Numbered from the stretch's first letter, positions 23,964-36,219 are shown. The stretch is DNA of 64,000 nt from Styela clava (GCF_964204865.1 NC_135252.1:5911383-5975382); one strand, 5' to 3'. Notes: generated from the letters alone by a model not told the origin. Program-made: numbers and translations.

Positions 23964-25862
23964 CTATGTATATTTGCTACAGGTGGCTTTGGAATGAGTA
24001 GCATGATGTTTTAAAGCGTCCATATACTCTTGTTGTGAATTAGCTAATACTTTAGATAAGACCTGCCACTCTTCATCCTCAGCCACCCAATCACCGGTAG
24101 ATGAGTTTGTAGCAGTACGATTGAACTTCTTAGGGAATTCTTTCACTATTTTGGGTGTTTCTGGTTTAGAATAAATGTTCGAAGCACTGGGTTCTCGAGG
24201 GGGTGAAAGTTTTGCATTAGCAAGTTTTGGCTGTATTTCTTGAATTTTGCTTGATTTTTGTTCAATATATTCCATGTAAGATTCACGTGCCACCTGTTCT
24301 AATATGGCATCATCGGTGCTTTCCCAGTCGGTGGCTTGAACCTTGTCATTCAACATCTGTTGTTCCCATTCCTCACATGAAGCTTCTAGAGCAGAGTTTA
24401 GCATGCCTTTATCAACCATTCCAGGATTGAGAGAAGGAAGTCCTAGCCCAACACCTATTGTTGCTTTATATGGATCTATGACGGCATTATAATGTGAATT
24501 TTGATGATAGCTAACTCTTATTGGTGGGTTTGCAGTTAAATGACTAGCTTGAAAGGTATTTATGGGTTCTGTTGCATACTGGTAAACCTCAAATGGACGA
24601 TTATAAAGTTCCGCCATGGCTTGCATTTCCAAATGATTACCATACTCAGTTAAATCACGTTTTCGGTCTACATATGAATGGAAGTCTTCTGTTACATAAT
24701 TACTGTAATAATCAGAATTCTTAATCATGTAATTCATGCAATTTTTGCGTACTTCATCATGCATATTTTGATCTCCATATACTTGATCAGCAACTGCTCT
24801 GAACAAACAAGCTCCATCCTCTCCCATTGGTCTTATTATGAAGCCACGAACCTTTTTTAGTTTTTCTTCAAATTCACTTTCAAGTGTTTTAAAATCTACT
24901 CCACGATGTAATTTTTGCAAACGATTCTGATCATATTCATCATCAGAGTTATGTTTTGCATCATTCACTTCATTTGTGGTATTTTTATCTAAACCAGAAC
25001 ACGATGTATCCAACATACTGCTTGGGGAACTGTGGGAACTTTTGGGGAAATTGGAAATATTAGAAAATTTGTCTGGATTTACTGTCATAGCCCTTAGAAA
25101 CCCAGTCGCTTCATTGGGGAATTGTTTATATTGCCCATCCATATCATTAGCTATGAATGGATTTTCATTTCCCAGTGTTGTTCCTGTTCCATAAGGCCTA
25201 ACAGCAGCACTGGTATTGCTGTCAGTGCTTTCTGCAATTTCTTCAGTTTGCAAGTGCACACGATGAACTTGAACACTGGTTTTCATATGAGATTTTGATA
25301 ATTTGTTACTCTGGCCATATGGAGCAGACCTTCGATTTTTCTTTTTATGAGATATCTTCTTATCAGCACTCTTTTTCCCGTGTCGAGCTGAATTTTTGAC
25401 AGGCTGTGAAGATGAAGGCATGTTCATATCACTTGTTTGTGATATTTTAGGTATACCAAGCTGAATACAATTCCCATCAACAACAGAATGAGACATTTCA
25501 TTTGATGTTGTCTCTATCATTGCAGTGAGTGAATCACTTTGTGTAGGTACAGCACTGCTTTTTGAGAGGCCCCTTGGTTTCAAATGATTACGCAAAGCTA
25601 AGTCTTCATGAATATTCACTCTTTCAGCTTCATGAGGTGGAACTTCAATTCTTGGATTTCTGTGACCCACCATTGGATCTCTCCAGAAGTTAAAATCATT
25701 AGCTGGACTAACTTGTCCACTTCTGTGTTGGGATGATGGTCTATAACCAGAGTGACCACTCCGTGATTTCTGTTTACGATTTCCATTATCATGATTTTGT
25801 TTTCGTGACTGTCCCGTTTCTTCTTTGTTTTTAGCAGTAACTTCCCTATCTAAAATCGTCAT
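23964..25862 (-). CDS. OTUD5: OTUD5 (DUBA) orthologue, single coding exon
   Basis: A 632-residue ovarian-tumour family deubiquitinase. The OTU domain spans about residues 338-465. EDGACLFRAVADQVYGDQ holds Asp349 and the catalytic Cys352, followed by HLEMQAMAELYNRPFEVYQY and SHYNAV with His457. After it comes the family signature KATIGVGLGLPS, then ATDWEST and EQVARESY. The C-terminus has a UIM-like helix (LANSQQEYMDAL, near 606-617). The N-terminal ~300 residues are basic and low-complexity. An acidic serine site NSDDEYD (Ser306) lies in front of the OTU domain where vertebrate OTUD5 has a CK2-phosphorylated serine needed for activity. In mammals the enzyme trims K63/K48 ubiquitin chains, including on TRAF3. 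The coding region has no intron, unlike vertebrate genes, and is intact. Confidence 0.96.
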   Translation of the reverse strand: MTILDREVTAKNKEETGQSRKQNHDNGNRKQKSRSGHSGYRPSSQHRSGQVSPANDFNFWRDPMVGHRNPRIEVPPHEAERVNIHEDLALRNHLKPRGLSKSSAVPTQSDSLTAMIETTSNEMSHSVVDGNCIQLGIPKISQTSDMNMPSSSQPVKNSARHGKKSADKKISHKKKNRRSAPYGQSNKLSKSHMKTSVQVHRVHLQTEEIAESTDSNTSAAVRPYGTGTTLGNENPFIANDMDGQYKQFPNEATGFLRAMTVNPDKFSNISNFPKSSHSSPSSMLDTSCSGLDKNTTNEVNDAKHNSDDEYDQNRLQKLHRGVDFKTLESEFEEKLKKVRGFIIRPMGEDGACLFRAVADQVYGDQNMHDEVRKNCMNYMIKNSDYYSNYVTEDFHSYVDRKRDLTEYGNHLEMQAMAELYNRPFEVYQYATEPINTFQASHLTANPPIRVSYHQNSHYNAVIDPYKATIGVGLGLPSLNPGMVDKGMLNSALEASCEEWEQQMLNDKVQATDWESTDDAILEQVARESYMEYIEQKSSKIQEIQPKLANAKLSPPREPSASNIYSKPETPKIVKEFPKKFNRTATNSSTGDWVAEDEEWQVLSKVLANSQQEYMDALKHHATHSKATCSKYT

Positions 25863-28800
25863 TGTGACGACTATTACAGTTTATTCTATTTCTTCTATAT
25901 AAACAATTAGACAAGATTTAGATGGATATGATAATGCATTTAATTAAACAAAATAGCCCTTATAGATTGGTGGAACAATAGTTTTTGTTAATATGCACAT
26001 TTTGATTCAATGCACTTTAGGGTGCTGATGGCAATAAGATAAAAAGTAATGCTTGATATTCCTAAAAAATGTCGGTAATAGCTTATCAATGATATTATTA
26101 TAGTGTATATTAAAAATTATCTCATTTAAATTTTACAAAGCCTTAGTCGTATCTTTTCAAAAAATAAAAATCCGTTCCAAATCAGAGCACTCAGTATTAG
26201 ATTTTCTAGAGATATAAAGAGATAACAACACAGGTCACATATTAATAAAGTTTTGCAAAATCCAATTGATAAATAACACTATGGAATGTTATCTGAGATT
26301 TTATTCTATACAACACCAGCCTCCAAATTACCATTATTCTAAGCAGAAAATTTGAGATCTCTGACAATTTATGACTGCGTTGGTGGTGCTTCACACATCC
26401 AAGCCATTTTAACACATGGATACTTGAATTAGTGTTAAAACAGCTGTCTACACTCACTTGAAGCATTCAATTTTGTATGGCCCGTTCAAAACTGGATATT
26501 GAAGAAGCGTCTAATAGCGTATTAGCAGTTAAGAAAAATGCTATGTTTGGGTATTACATTGACAAAAATATACCTTCCAGTTAAAATTGCTTGAAGAATA
26601 TAATATATTTTCAATTCGAGTATGAAATATCCTTCATGGCAAATTCATAATGATAACTATTGCAACTTTGACCAGGGAAGGAAAATATGACTTCAATAAA
26701 ACTTGAAAGGGATGTGGGATTAACCAATTGGCTGTGTATAACTCATTCTTCAGTGAAAAAAATAGTTCACCTTGAAGTTATGTCTACTATTGTCTGAATA
26801 CAATGATGGCACTATTTATAATTAATTAATTACAGCATACCACTAAAACTTGGATTCCAATGGGATAATGACAATACTTGTAATTAAAGTTACAACCAGG
26901 CCTATAATTAAAAATTGACTCAACATTGTAAATTGGTACTACTATATCATGCGGATTAACAATTTACAGATACAACACTAAAATTGATGACGTCATGCAC
27001 GACTTCTTAGTGATCACGGCTGCAAGGTCGCAAATTAATATTTGATACTTAAAAAATACATCCAGGCTCAAAACGGTCATTCATAGAAAAAAGAAAAACA
27101 ATGTCCTGTATAAGGAAATTGCCACAAAGATTAGATAAACATAACTTTTGAGTGTGCCAGACTCGGGCAATTCAACTTTCATTGAGTTTTCATTATCGTT
27201 CTATTTTGATGTGTGAATATCTTTTCCAAGCAACAGGTAAAATATACCATTTTTTGTCTTGAAAAGGCTTAATGATTCACTCAAAATTAACAGCATCAAA
27301 TGGGTTTCATATTGAAAGAAAAAGAGAATTAAACTGTTTGTTTTTTATTAAGATACATTTACCAAGAAAAAATGAAACTGGAAGGATAATATAGATAGTT
27401 TTGACACTTGTCAATCATATACAAAATAAATAGGAAGTGAATGATTTAGGAAATGCTTTACAATACAGCAATATGTGGCTTCTTTTCGAATAGAAGGATT
27501 TTCATATTTATACAGATGTGTAACTGATCAGTTTCTTGCTCTACGTGACGTGAGCTGTGCTGGAATAGTAAAATACGCTATTGCATGCATCAACATGTTG
27601 ACTTGATGGTATACACATATATAGCCAGTCAACTGCAAGTAGTCTTAATTATAGACTTGTAGGGTGAATTAGAAGTTTGCCAGAACATGGGAAAAAATAC
27701 ATCTATTATTTTTAGCATATAAGTATTAGAAATCTCAGATAAATATAATGATATGGAATGTAAGTTGAAGTTGAGTTCATCTAAACAAACTGATATATTA
27801 TATTTAAGATAAAGAATAGGAATAAACATGAAAAATTTTCGGCATGATGAAACTCAAATTTTAGTACCATTAAATCGAACAAAAAAATCTTTAAAAAAAC
27901 AGTCGAGTTCACAAGTGTATGCAGGCAGTTCATCATTTTGATTCAGAGCCAAAGATCGGCAAAAACTGTGCAAAATGTCTAAATATTGCAATGTACGAGA
28001 AGATTGCTGGACTCCTTGCCTCAGTCTGTCCGTAGATTGTAGATTACGGTACCGTAGTGCACGTAACTGCTGGTTGGTTGTAAATTATATCCTAAATCCT
28101 ACTGTCACACCAAAGTAAAACACAAAAGTTGACAAAACCCATTTTAAATGCCTATTAATTAACTAACCTACTTAAAACACAGAATTTTGTTAGCATATTC
28201 TACAGCCCTAATCTAATCTGCAAGTCATCCTGACATCTATGAATATACAAAGTACTTTTTAACAGCAGTCAATTTAATGTTGAAAATCTAAAAAAATATG
28301 AATGAAAATAACCTAATTTTAAAAAACAAAACCAAAAGACCTGAAATACTAAGTTACCGTACCGTTATCTACCGGTAACTGCTGACCTGAGATTCGTGGG
28401 GAAAAAAACATTGTTCTGCTCTACGGTACCGGTACCCACCCTACAACTTACTGTGATAAGATTATAAAATAAGCACATTCTAATTTGAAACCTCCTGCTG
28501 AAGACAGAGACACAGGCAGACAGGCCCAAAACCCTCACGGGCGGAGTCTGCGGTCGCTTGCTATAAACAAAGACTGGTCAAAGGGTCGGATTCCCACACA
28601 CCCACAAGAGAACTTATAAAGGCATAAAACGGCTCGACCAAAATAAAAGAGTTTCTGTTATATTTAGGGAAGAAATATACCATTTCCCAATGTACTCATC
28701 GGGGTGTATTAAATGAAAGTCCCTGGACAATTACCAATCTCAATTACAACCACAGAAATCAAGCGTATCATGATGTCTTTGTGACAGACTACTACTGTAC

Positions 28801-29324
28801 TATAAATAAATTATCCTGTAATATTTGAGTGATAAAAAAACCCACCTCTTTTCTTGTAAAACGCTTAAAAAGCGCCTATCAAGTATCAAGCTCATAATTT
28901 TTATTATAATAAGACAAAGTGCTAACTTTCAGTCCTTCCAAAAATTTCGGAAGTTGAAATTGATCTCTCAAATGAATTGTGGTAAACATTACGTCAGAAG
29001 TAGCAACCGATAATGACGTCACATAGTCAAGACACCAAAGAGGTATTATGCTGTGTTTCTTTGTAAGAAAGAATAACAGCTTACTTAAAAATACCTTGAT
29101 CTGATGATTTAGTAAAAATTCGATAGTTTCTTGTTATAGTTGTCAATCTTTTTGGGATTTTTCTGAATATGGCGGCTACTGTGTATAATTTAAGGAGATC
29201 TCTTAACACTTTGGAATATAAATGAGCCCTGTTACATAATGAATATAACGTTACGTGTAAACTTTGCACTGATAGCTCAATTCTGGCAAATTTAAAGGCA
29301 TATTTTGTGATATAGGCCTACGTG

Positions 29325-29470
29325 AACAGAGAGAGATTTTTTATTTTCGTCAACCAGTAAAAAAAAACAGTCATAACAATAAATAAATAATGGTAACAAA
29401 AAATACACTTTTTTCGGTATAGACTGGAAGGAGCGATACGACCATGCGGTCATCGGAGTCAGCTCCCTCC
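29325..29470 (+). repeat. Dispersed repeat with GA-rich end, second copy
   Basis: Opens with AGAGAGAGATTTTTTATTTTCG and GTCAACCAG, then ACAGTCA.AACAATAAA, and later GGAGCGATACGACC and GGAGTCAGCTCCC. It is the inverted relative of 10509-10640. Confidence 0.55.
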
Positions 29471-29484
29471 AAGTTTACGCTGAT

Positions 29485-29600
29485 AAGTTCACAGCAATGA
29501 CATTAAACAACATGATGCGCAACTCCGGCATTTTTGTCCGAAGATCGTATTCGATAGCACGCTCCAATGCACATACTTGACGAGACGAAAACGAGCGGAT
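29485..29600 (+). repeat. Dispersed repeat, inverted partner at 33170-33305
   Basis: Shares GTTCACAGCAATGACATTAA, ACAACATGAT and CGCTCCAATGCACATA in order with the reverse complement of 33170-33305. It sits directly after the repeat at 29325-29470, so both may belong to one larger element. Confidence 0.55.
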
Positions 29601-30831
29601 GTGTGCTGCTTTCAAGGCGTAGCACGAATGGTGTTCGTGCCTGCTTTGACAGTTGTTGTCGATTTTAATGATATTTTTGAAAGTTGGGGTAAAAAGAAAT
29701 CGGTAAAAGGTAAGGTGAATGCTATTGTTGTATATCACACCCGGGCATCGCACTGTTAAGTACATGTGGGAAAGCCAGCCTTTGTCAAATACTACGAAGT
29801 TATTAATTCAGTACGGTACGTAGTTGCCCATTTGCCGAAATTACATATTTACTTACCCCTTATGGTTTCAAATAGTTCATGCACCTCCAGTTAGATTTTT
29901 TTAATCAGTGAGGATATATACTCATTGTTGATTGCTGCTCATTGTAACATACTATTACGCATTCACTTTTATTTGCGTATTGAATCAAAGTGTTAACAAG
30001 TTCACCTAACATTTCACTCATACCGGTCTATATTGTATAGTCTGATTTCTCAAGTATTTGGAGCCACGAATGCTTGTAATTTTTTGACTAAACCCTTTTA
30101 TTAGTTGGTTTATATACCAAATTCAGTAAAATATTTTTCAAATAAAACATAAGATATTGGATTTATTAGCTTTTCCATTCTGAATCATATAGACTGCTTT
30201 ATTTATTCTTAACGAAAATTAATAAATCTCCTCTCTTTCTTCAGATGTGAAAGTTGTGGACAAACCTGTCTAAGCATTGTGAGACTCTTGCAGCACAAGA
30301 GGCAATAGCAGAAATAGTAAGTATATCAATCAAGAAATTAAGCCGACATAAAGCAAAACTTTCAACTATTCGTCTAATCTCAATTTTCTATTATTTATTC
30401 ACAGGACAACTATAGCAGACGGGGAGATATCAGAAGTCTGGCGACATATCAGTGACAGTGTGATTCCAAGAAATATAATGCATTTGAAAATAGAAAATTG
30501 CAATAGAAAAACAACCTATGGAGGCATGCAAAGACATTTGACCCTCCGGTAGAGTTGTGTATGGCCCCCACATCCTGCAGGGCTTGAGGAAAATAACTAA
30601 AAATTCCAAAGCGTAAGATTGCATAAGCGGTCTTATTTGTAAAAAGGCACAAAACACGCCAGACATACTTAAAACAGCTTTGGAAATGAGGATTACGGGT
30701 ACCTCACTGCACCTGTGTTATATTTGGTTCATCAACTTTTGGTAGTACTATAGAAGAAATTCCGGAAGGGGTATAATCATCATTCATGATAAAATACTAT
30801 CATATATTTTTTGAACAACTTCAATCTAGAC

Positions 30832-32021
30832 CAGGGATCTCAAACTCGCGGCCCCAGAGAACTTCCAGTGCGGCCCTCGAACGTTTAACAATAATTGTAA
30901 TAGTATTTTGGAAGTTTTTTTATTTTTATCTAAATGTAATAGATTTTTCAAACCTTCTAAAGTGAAATTGATTATTCACACAGAAAACAATTTACTGAAA
31001 GTAGTTTTGGAATATTGATTTTTTTTGTCCACATTTTGACCCAATTAGGAATACACATCAAGCTAGCAAAAGAATACTTGAATAAAACACTTGAGTAATT
31101 AAATTAAACGCAAAGTACATGAAGAAGGTGGCATTTTCGAAGAAAATGGGAGTTGTAACATTTCTGCTCTTTACAAAATTCTGAAGCACATTGTTTAATT
31201 TGTCATATTTCCATCAATACAATCAAAAAACACAATAAGCTCAGCAGTCAATATGACAAATTCGAAGACCAACTTCGAACAGAAAATTTCCATGTGTTTG
31301 TATATTAATATAATTATACAACGACTTAGTTACTAAAAATCAATATCAATAATAATTCAAGCAATCCTATGCCACGCAATGTAGTGCGAAATGTCTTGTC
31401 GAAAAAATCTGTCATTTGTTTTTTTACTGATCTATACATGAAATGATAAAAGTAACTTTTTTGCATTACTGGAATTAATTAAACATTCGTAAAGATCCAG
31501 ATAAACCCATGATCATGTGGCCTCGTTAGTTAGAGTTGGTACTATAAAATCATTTCAGACTGGCCTTAGTATGCTGGTGACACCAAAAAAATGCCAAACG
31601 CCAGGACAAATGTAATTATTAAAACATTGAGTTTATACTGTAGTATTTTTGTTAATTTTAGGTTCATATATTTAGATTAAGTTATTTTTAGTGTATGTAT
31701 TATTCTTTCCTTATTCAAAGCTTGTTCAAAAATGATTTTGATGGTTGTACATAGAATTTTACGATTTTTTATAATAAATACTGTAACTTGCAAATGTTGC
31801 AATAATAGTGGCATGCAAATATTAATATGTAATTGCATTTGAAAATGAAGAAAATAATAAAACTTAATCCAACTGTTTAGTTGCATCACAATATATGTCA
31901 AAAACTAAAACTATCTTAAAAATATCTTTTAAGTATACATTATCAAAAACTGTTTGCGGCTCTTTTTACAATTTTCAAAATGCAATGCGGCTCTCGAAAA
32001 CCCATGAGTTTGACACCACTG
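30832..32021. mobile_element. Non-autonomous hAT-type element (1.2 kb)
   Basis: The ends are CAGGGATCTCAAACTCGCGGC and, inverted, CAGTGGTGTCAAACTCATGGG. GCGGCCC/GCGGCTC motifs inside each end are typical of Charlie-like hAT elements. The flanks share ATCTA on both sides (ATCTAGAC left, ATCTATTC right), so the target duplication is only partly recognisable. The interior is AT-rich with no transposase. Confidence 0.75.
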
Positions 32022-33806
32022 ATCTATTCTAGACGATTCAAGCATTGCTTTGGGAAATTATATCACTTCAATTAAATTGAAATAATCTCGCTATATTAAA
32101 TACAAAATCGTTGCTATCATAAAAGTAAACCAATTCAGCCACTCGAAATATACTGGCCTTCACAAAGCAATGGAGGCAAAATTGAGAGTTCATGAGCTAT
32201 GAACATTTGTTCTTTTCTTTGTCTTGAACTTTCCATACTCCACAGCCCCTATTAATTTTTTTTAATTTTAATTACCATGTGATGGTCATACATATCTTTA
32301 ACTTGTATTTTCTGTCATGATGTATTATCTCAATGTGCCAAACTATTAATTAGTGTGCATATTTTGCTTCCAGATGACATAAATGTATTGTCATGTTTAT
32401 TACCTCAGCTTGGAGTATTGACAAGAAAAAGGTGCCAGTAAATTAGGTAAAAAAATTTTCAACTCATTGTTATAATCAGAATTCACAATCAATAGGTATT
32501 ATAAACAGCCAACAATCAGTGAGAATTATATGCGAAATCCCTCAGAATAAATTTGTCTAAAATCGGAGGAAGGCAAAAAATATAGGTAGTTTCCATCCAC
32601 ACAAGCATTTCAAGAAGACTTGCTCGAGCCAAACTAAATGAGCATCGTCAGGTGATCGGTAAGGCTGCAAGTTGAATTCAGCCCTGCAACCTCCTGCATA
32701 GAAGATAATATTAATTAGTGGGCTATGAGCTAAATTCCTAAATTTAAACAAACCTATCTACGATGCATTATGTACCAGCAATGTTACCTACGATTAACTG
32801 AATATGTAATATGTCTAATAAATTCACCTACAAAAGCAAGTTCGATAGGTGCAAACTTTGTGTTATGGAATTGTATCGCAGCACAGTTTTGTATGAAATT
32901 TCAATGATTAAGCGCAAACACTAAAATTACTAACTTTGAACTTTGTCATTATCTGCAAAATGTTCCACACTAATCTTTCCGCTATCGCGTTTGTAATCTT
33001 CTCTGATAAAAAAAAACGTCTATGATGTCCAGAATTGCTCTTTACAGCTTGCCTGTTATTCCAGCTTTCCAAGTAAGCAAAACTTCTTAGATATAGAGAT
33101 TATTTTGTTTCGTTACAGGCGCAAAAAGGCAGGTACTATACGTAAAAAAGACGCCGAGTAGCAAGAGCGAGCGGAAAACGGACGCGAAAGGCGACGAGAA
33201 ATATGTGCATTGGAGCGTATCATGAAATACAATGTTTTGCCTGTAGTCTTATGGAGTGACGTCAGAGTTGCCTATCATGTTGTTTAATGTCATTGTTCAC
33301 AGTAAAATATGACTATTTGAAGTGGTTAAAATTCATGAAACAAAATTTGAAAAAAAAACGAATAAAACAAAAAAAATGGACTAAGCAATTGTTGTTGTTA
33401 ACATCTATATATACAAACACACAATTTGAATAAAACATAGTAATACAGAAAAGTTATAAAACTAACAAAATAAATGTGGTATGATGCAACTAAGAAGCCC
33501 ATTACTATTTTTCATTTGAAGAAATATTGCATTCATTTTGGACTGGGAGAATAATTTATGAAGGGGTCAGGTAAGGATATTACAAGCATTCGTCATGGAT
33601 ACATATTTGGAAAATATATGTAAGCGGGATCGGGATGCTATTTATCGTTTTGATATTACATGTGATGTTGTTATCTAAATTTACATAAATTGCCTGCAAT
33701 TGGGTTTCAAATTTCATAGCCATCAACATGTGATGATTAAAAACAAAATGAGAAAATAAGAATTGGGCTGAGGCGCGTTATACAAATTGAACAAAATAAA
33801 AAAAAC
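32022..33806. other. Intergenic tract, no gene recognised
   Basis: AT-rich sequence without a convincing frame. It contains the dispersed repeat at about 33170-33305, related in inverted order to 29485-29600. That repeat's TTGGAGCGTATCA segment also resembles the CTGGAGCGTATC motif of the 290-bp array that follows. Confidence 0.4.
33170..33305 (-). repeat. Dispersed repeat, inverted copy of 29485-29600
   Basis: The reverse complement reads CTGTGAACAATGACATTAAA, then ACAACATGAT, GGCAACTCTGACG and CGCTCCAATGCACATATT, matching the order at 29485-29600. Confidence 0.55.
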
Positions 33807-35932
33807 TAGAGCTGCGTGCAGCTTTAACAGGCTTCCCGCGTAAAAAAAAACTGAAGACGCGTTTTGCTCACTGGAGCGTGAAAGCGTGGTCAGTCATGCA
33901 TAAAATTTGCAATTTATGATGGGGGACTTATTATCTGCGTGTGATGTAAATTTCAAGTCTCTAAGTAGTGTCGTTCTGGAGAAGAAGATGAAAATGTAAA
34001 ATCCTATATTGCTCACTGGAGCGTATCGCCGAGGTCACTCATGCGTATCCTTGACTTATCGTATCCGGAACATGTCCATTAATCATTGGTATGAATTTCA
34101 ACCCAATAGCACGTATCAATTTTGAGAAATCGCAAAAAAACTGAAAACGCGTTTTGCTCACTGGAGCGTGAAAGCGTGGTCAGTCATGCATAAAATTTGC
34201 AATTTATGACGGGGGACTTATTATCTGCTTGTGATGTAAATTTCAAGTCTCTGAGTGGTGTCGTTCTCGAGAAGAAGATGAAAATGTAAAATCCTATATT
34301 GCTCACTGGAGCGTATCACCGAGGTCACTCATTCGTATCCTTGACATATCGTATCCGGAACCTGTCCATTAATCATTGTTATGAATTTCAACCCAATATC
34401 ATGTATCAATTTTGAGATATCGCAAAAAAACTGAAGACGCGTTTTGCTCACTGGAGCGTGAAAGCGTGGTCAGTCATGCATAAAATTTGCAATTTATGAC
34501 GGGGGACTTATTATCTGCATGTGATGTAAATTTCAAGTCTCTGAGTGGTGTCGTTCTCGAGGAGAAGATGAAAATGTAAAATCCTATATTGCTCACTGGA
34601 GCGTATCACCGAAGTCACTCATTCGTATCCTTGACATATCGTATCCGGAACCTGTCCATTAATCATTGTTATGAATTTCAACCCAATAGCATGTATCAAT
34701 TTTGAGATATCGCAAAAAAACTGAAGACGCGTTTTGCTCACTGGAGCGTGAAAGCGTGGTCAGTCATGCATAAAATTTGCAATTTATGATGGGGGGCTTA
34801 TTATCTGCATGTTATGTAAATTTCAAGTCTCTGAGTGGTGTCGTTCTCGAGAAGAAGATGAAAATATAAAATCCTATATTGCTCACTGGAGCGTATCGCC
34901 GAGGTCACTCATGCGTATCCTTGACATATCGTATCCGGAACATGTCCATTAATCATTGTTATGAATTTCAACCCAATAGCCTGTATCAATTTTGAGAAAT
35001 CGCAAAAAACTGAAGACGCGTTTTGCTCACTGGAGCGTGAAAGCGTGGTCAGTCATGCATAAAATTTGCAATTTATGACGGGGGACTTATTTTCTGCATG
35101 TGATGTAAATTTCAAGTCTTTGAGTGGTGTCGTTCTCGAGGAGAAGATGAAAATGTAAAATCTTATATTGCTCACTGGAGCGTATCGCCGAGGTCACTCA
35201 TGCGTATCCTTGACATATCGTATCCGGAACATGTCCATTAATCATTGTTATGAATTTCAACTCAATAGCATGTATCAATTTTGAGAAATCGCAAAAAAAC
35301 CGAAGACGCGTTTTGCTCATTGGAGCGTGAAAGCGTGGTCAGTCATGCATAAAATTTGCATTTTATTGCTAGCTGAGAACTTCTGCACATTTGAGGTGAA
35401 TTTCAAGTCTGTAGGACCAATTTGAAAAAAAAATAATAAAAATAAATAATAACTAGAGCTGCGTGCAGCTTTAACAGGCTTCCCGCGTAAAAAAAACTGA
35501 AAACGCGTTTTTCTCACTGGAGCGTGAAAGCGTGGTCGGTCATGCATAAAATTTGCAATTTATGATGGGGGACTTATTATCTGCATGTGATGTAGATTTC
35601 AAGTCTCTAAGTAGTGTCGTTCTCGAGAAGAAGATGAAAATGTAAAATCCTATATTGCTCACTGGAGCGTATCGCCGAGGTAACTCATGCGTATCCTTGA
35701 CATATCGTATCCGGAACATGTCCATTAATCATTGTTATGAATTTCAACCAAATAGCATGTATCAATTTTGAGAAATCGCGGAAAAACTGAAAACGCGTTT
35801 TGCTCACTGGAGCGTGAAAGCGTGATCAGTTATGCATAAAATTTGCATTTTATTGCTAACTGAGAACTTCTGCACATTTGAGGTGAATTTCAAGTTTGTA
35901 GGACCAATTTGAAAAAAAAAATAATAAAAATA

Positions 35933-35965
<33 letters not shown>

Positions 35966-36026
35966 ATAATAATAATAAAACACAGGAATACAATAGGTTC
36001 CCTGCTGACAAGCAGCGGGAAGCCTA
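33807..36026. mobile_element. Composite repeat element carrying a 290-bp tandem array
   Basis: The unit head ACTAGAGCTGCGTGCAGCTT, with a hairpin AGCTGC-GT-GCAGCT and AGGCTTCCCGCG, occurs at about 33807 and again at about 35453. The right end at about 35999-36026 has a hairpin CTGCT-GACA-AGCAG followed by GCGGGAAGCCT, the inverse of the head's AGGCTTCCCGC. The first unit holds five tandem 290-bp repeats plus a partial one; the second holds one and a half. An (AAT)n run at about 35930-35980 precedes the right end. No coding capacity is seen. The class is unresolved: terminal hairpins and inverted ends fit a non-autonomous DNA element. Confidence 0.75.
33851..35450 (+). repeat. Tandem array, 290-bp unit, five full copies plus partial
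   Basis: Units start at 33851, 34141, 34431, 34721, 35010 and 35300 (spacing 290, 290, 290, 289, 290), each opening CTGAA(G/A)ACGCGTTTTGCTCA. Within a unit, CTCACTGGAGCGT appears twice, about 165 bp apart, suggesting an older internal duplication. Copies differ by only a few bases. Confidence 0.93.
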
Positions 36027-36219
36027 ATTATTTTAGCGAAGTCAATTTTTAAAAGATAAGATTTGTCTTTGAGAAATGAAACAGTTTGAACGAATAATCA
36101 ACTATTACACAGACTATTATTCGAAAGCAAGGTCTAAGTCCCATGAATAAAAAACAAATTTGGTTATTGGACTACTATACTCAAATGTAAAGTTGGACAC
36201 ATAACAATTGTTTGAGTCA

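Larger units (their letters stand above)
25863..30831. other. 5-kb intergenic tract upstream of OTUD5
   Basis: No recognisable coding gene. Short frames throughout (for example 29577-29759 plus and 29475-29765 minus) lack motifs and overlap dispersed repeats. Two repeat segments lie at about 29325-29470 and 29485-29600. A stretch at 30240-30440 has splice-like AG/GT borders, but no convincing protein could be joined from it. Confidence 0.45.

Noticed and set aside
27977..28120. 47-codon cysteine-containing frame (starts MSKYCNVREDC)
   Set aside because: No signal peptide, no spliced partner and no recognisable spacing of cysteines; likely chance.
30240..30440. Two splice-like segments that could be exons
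   Set aside because: Joined product is short and unrecognisable, and frames hit stops quickly in two of three phases.
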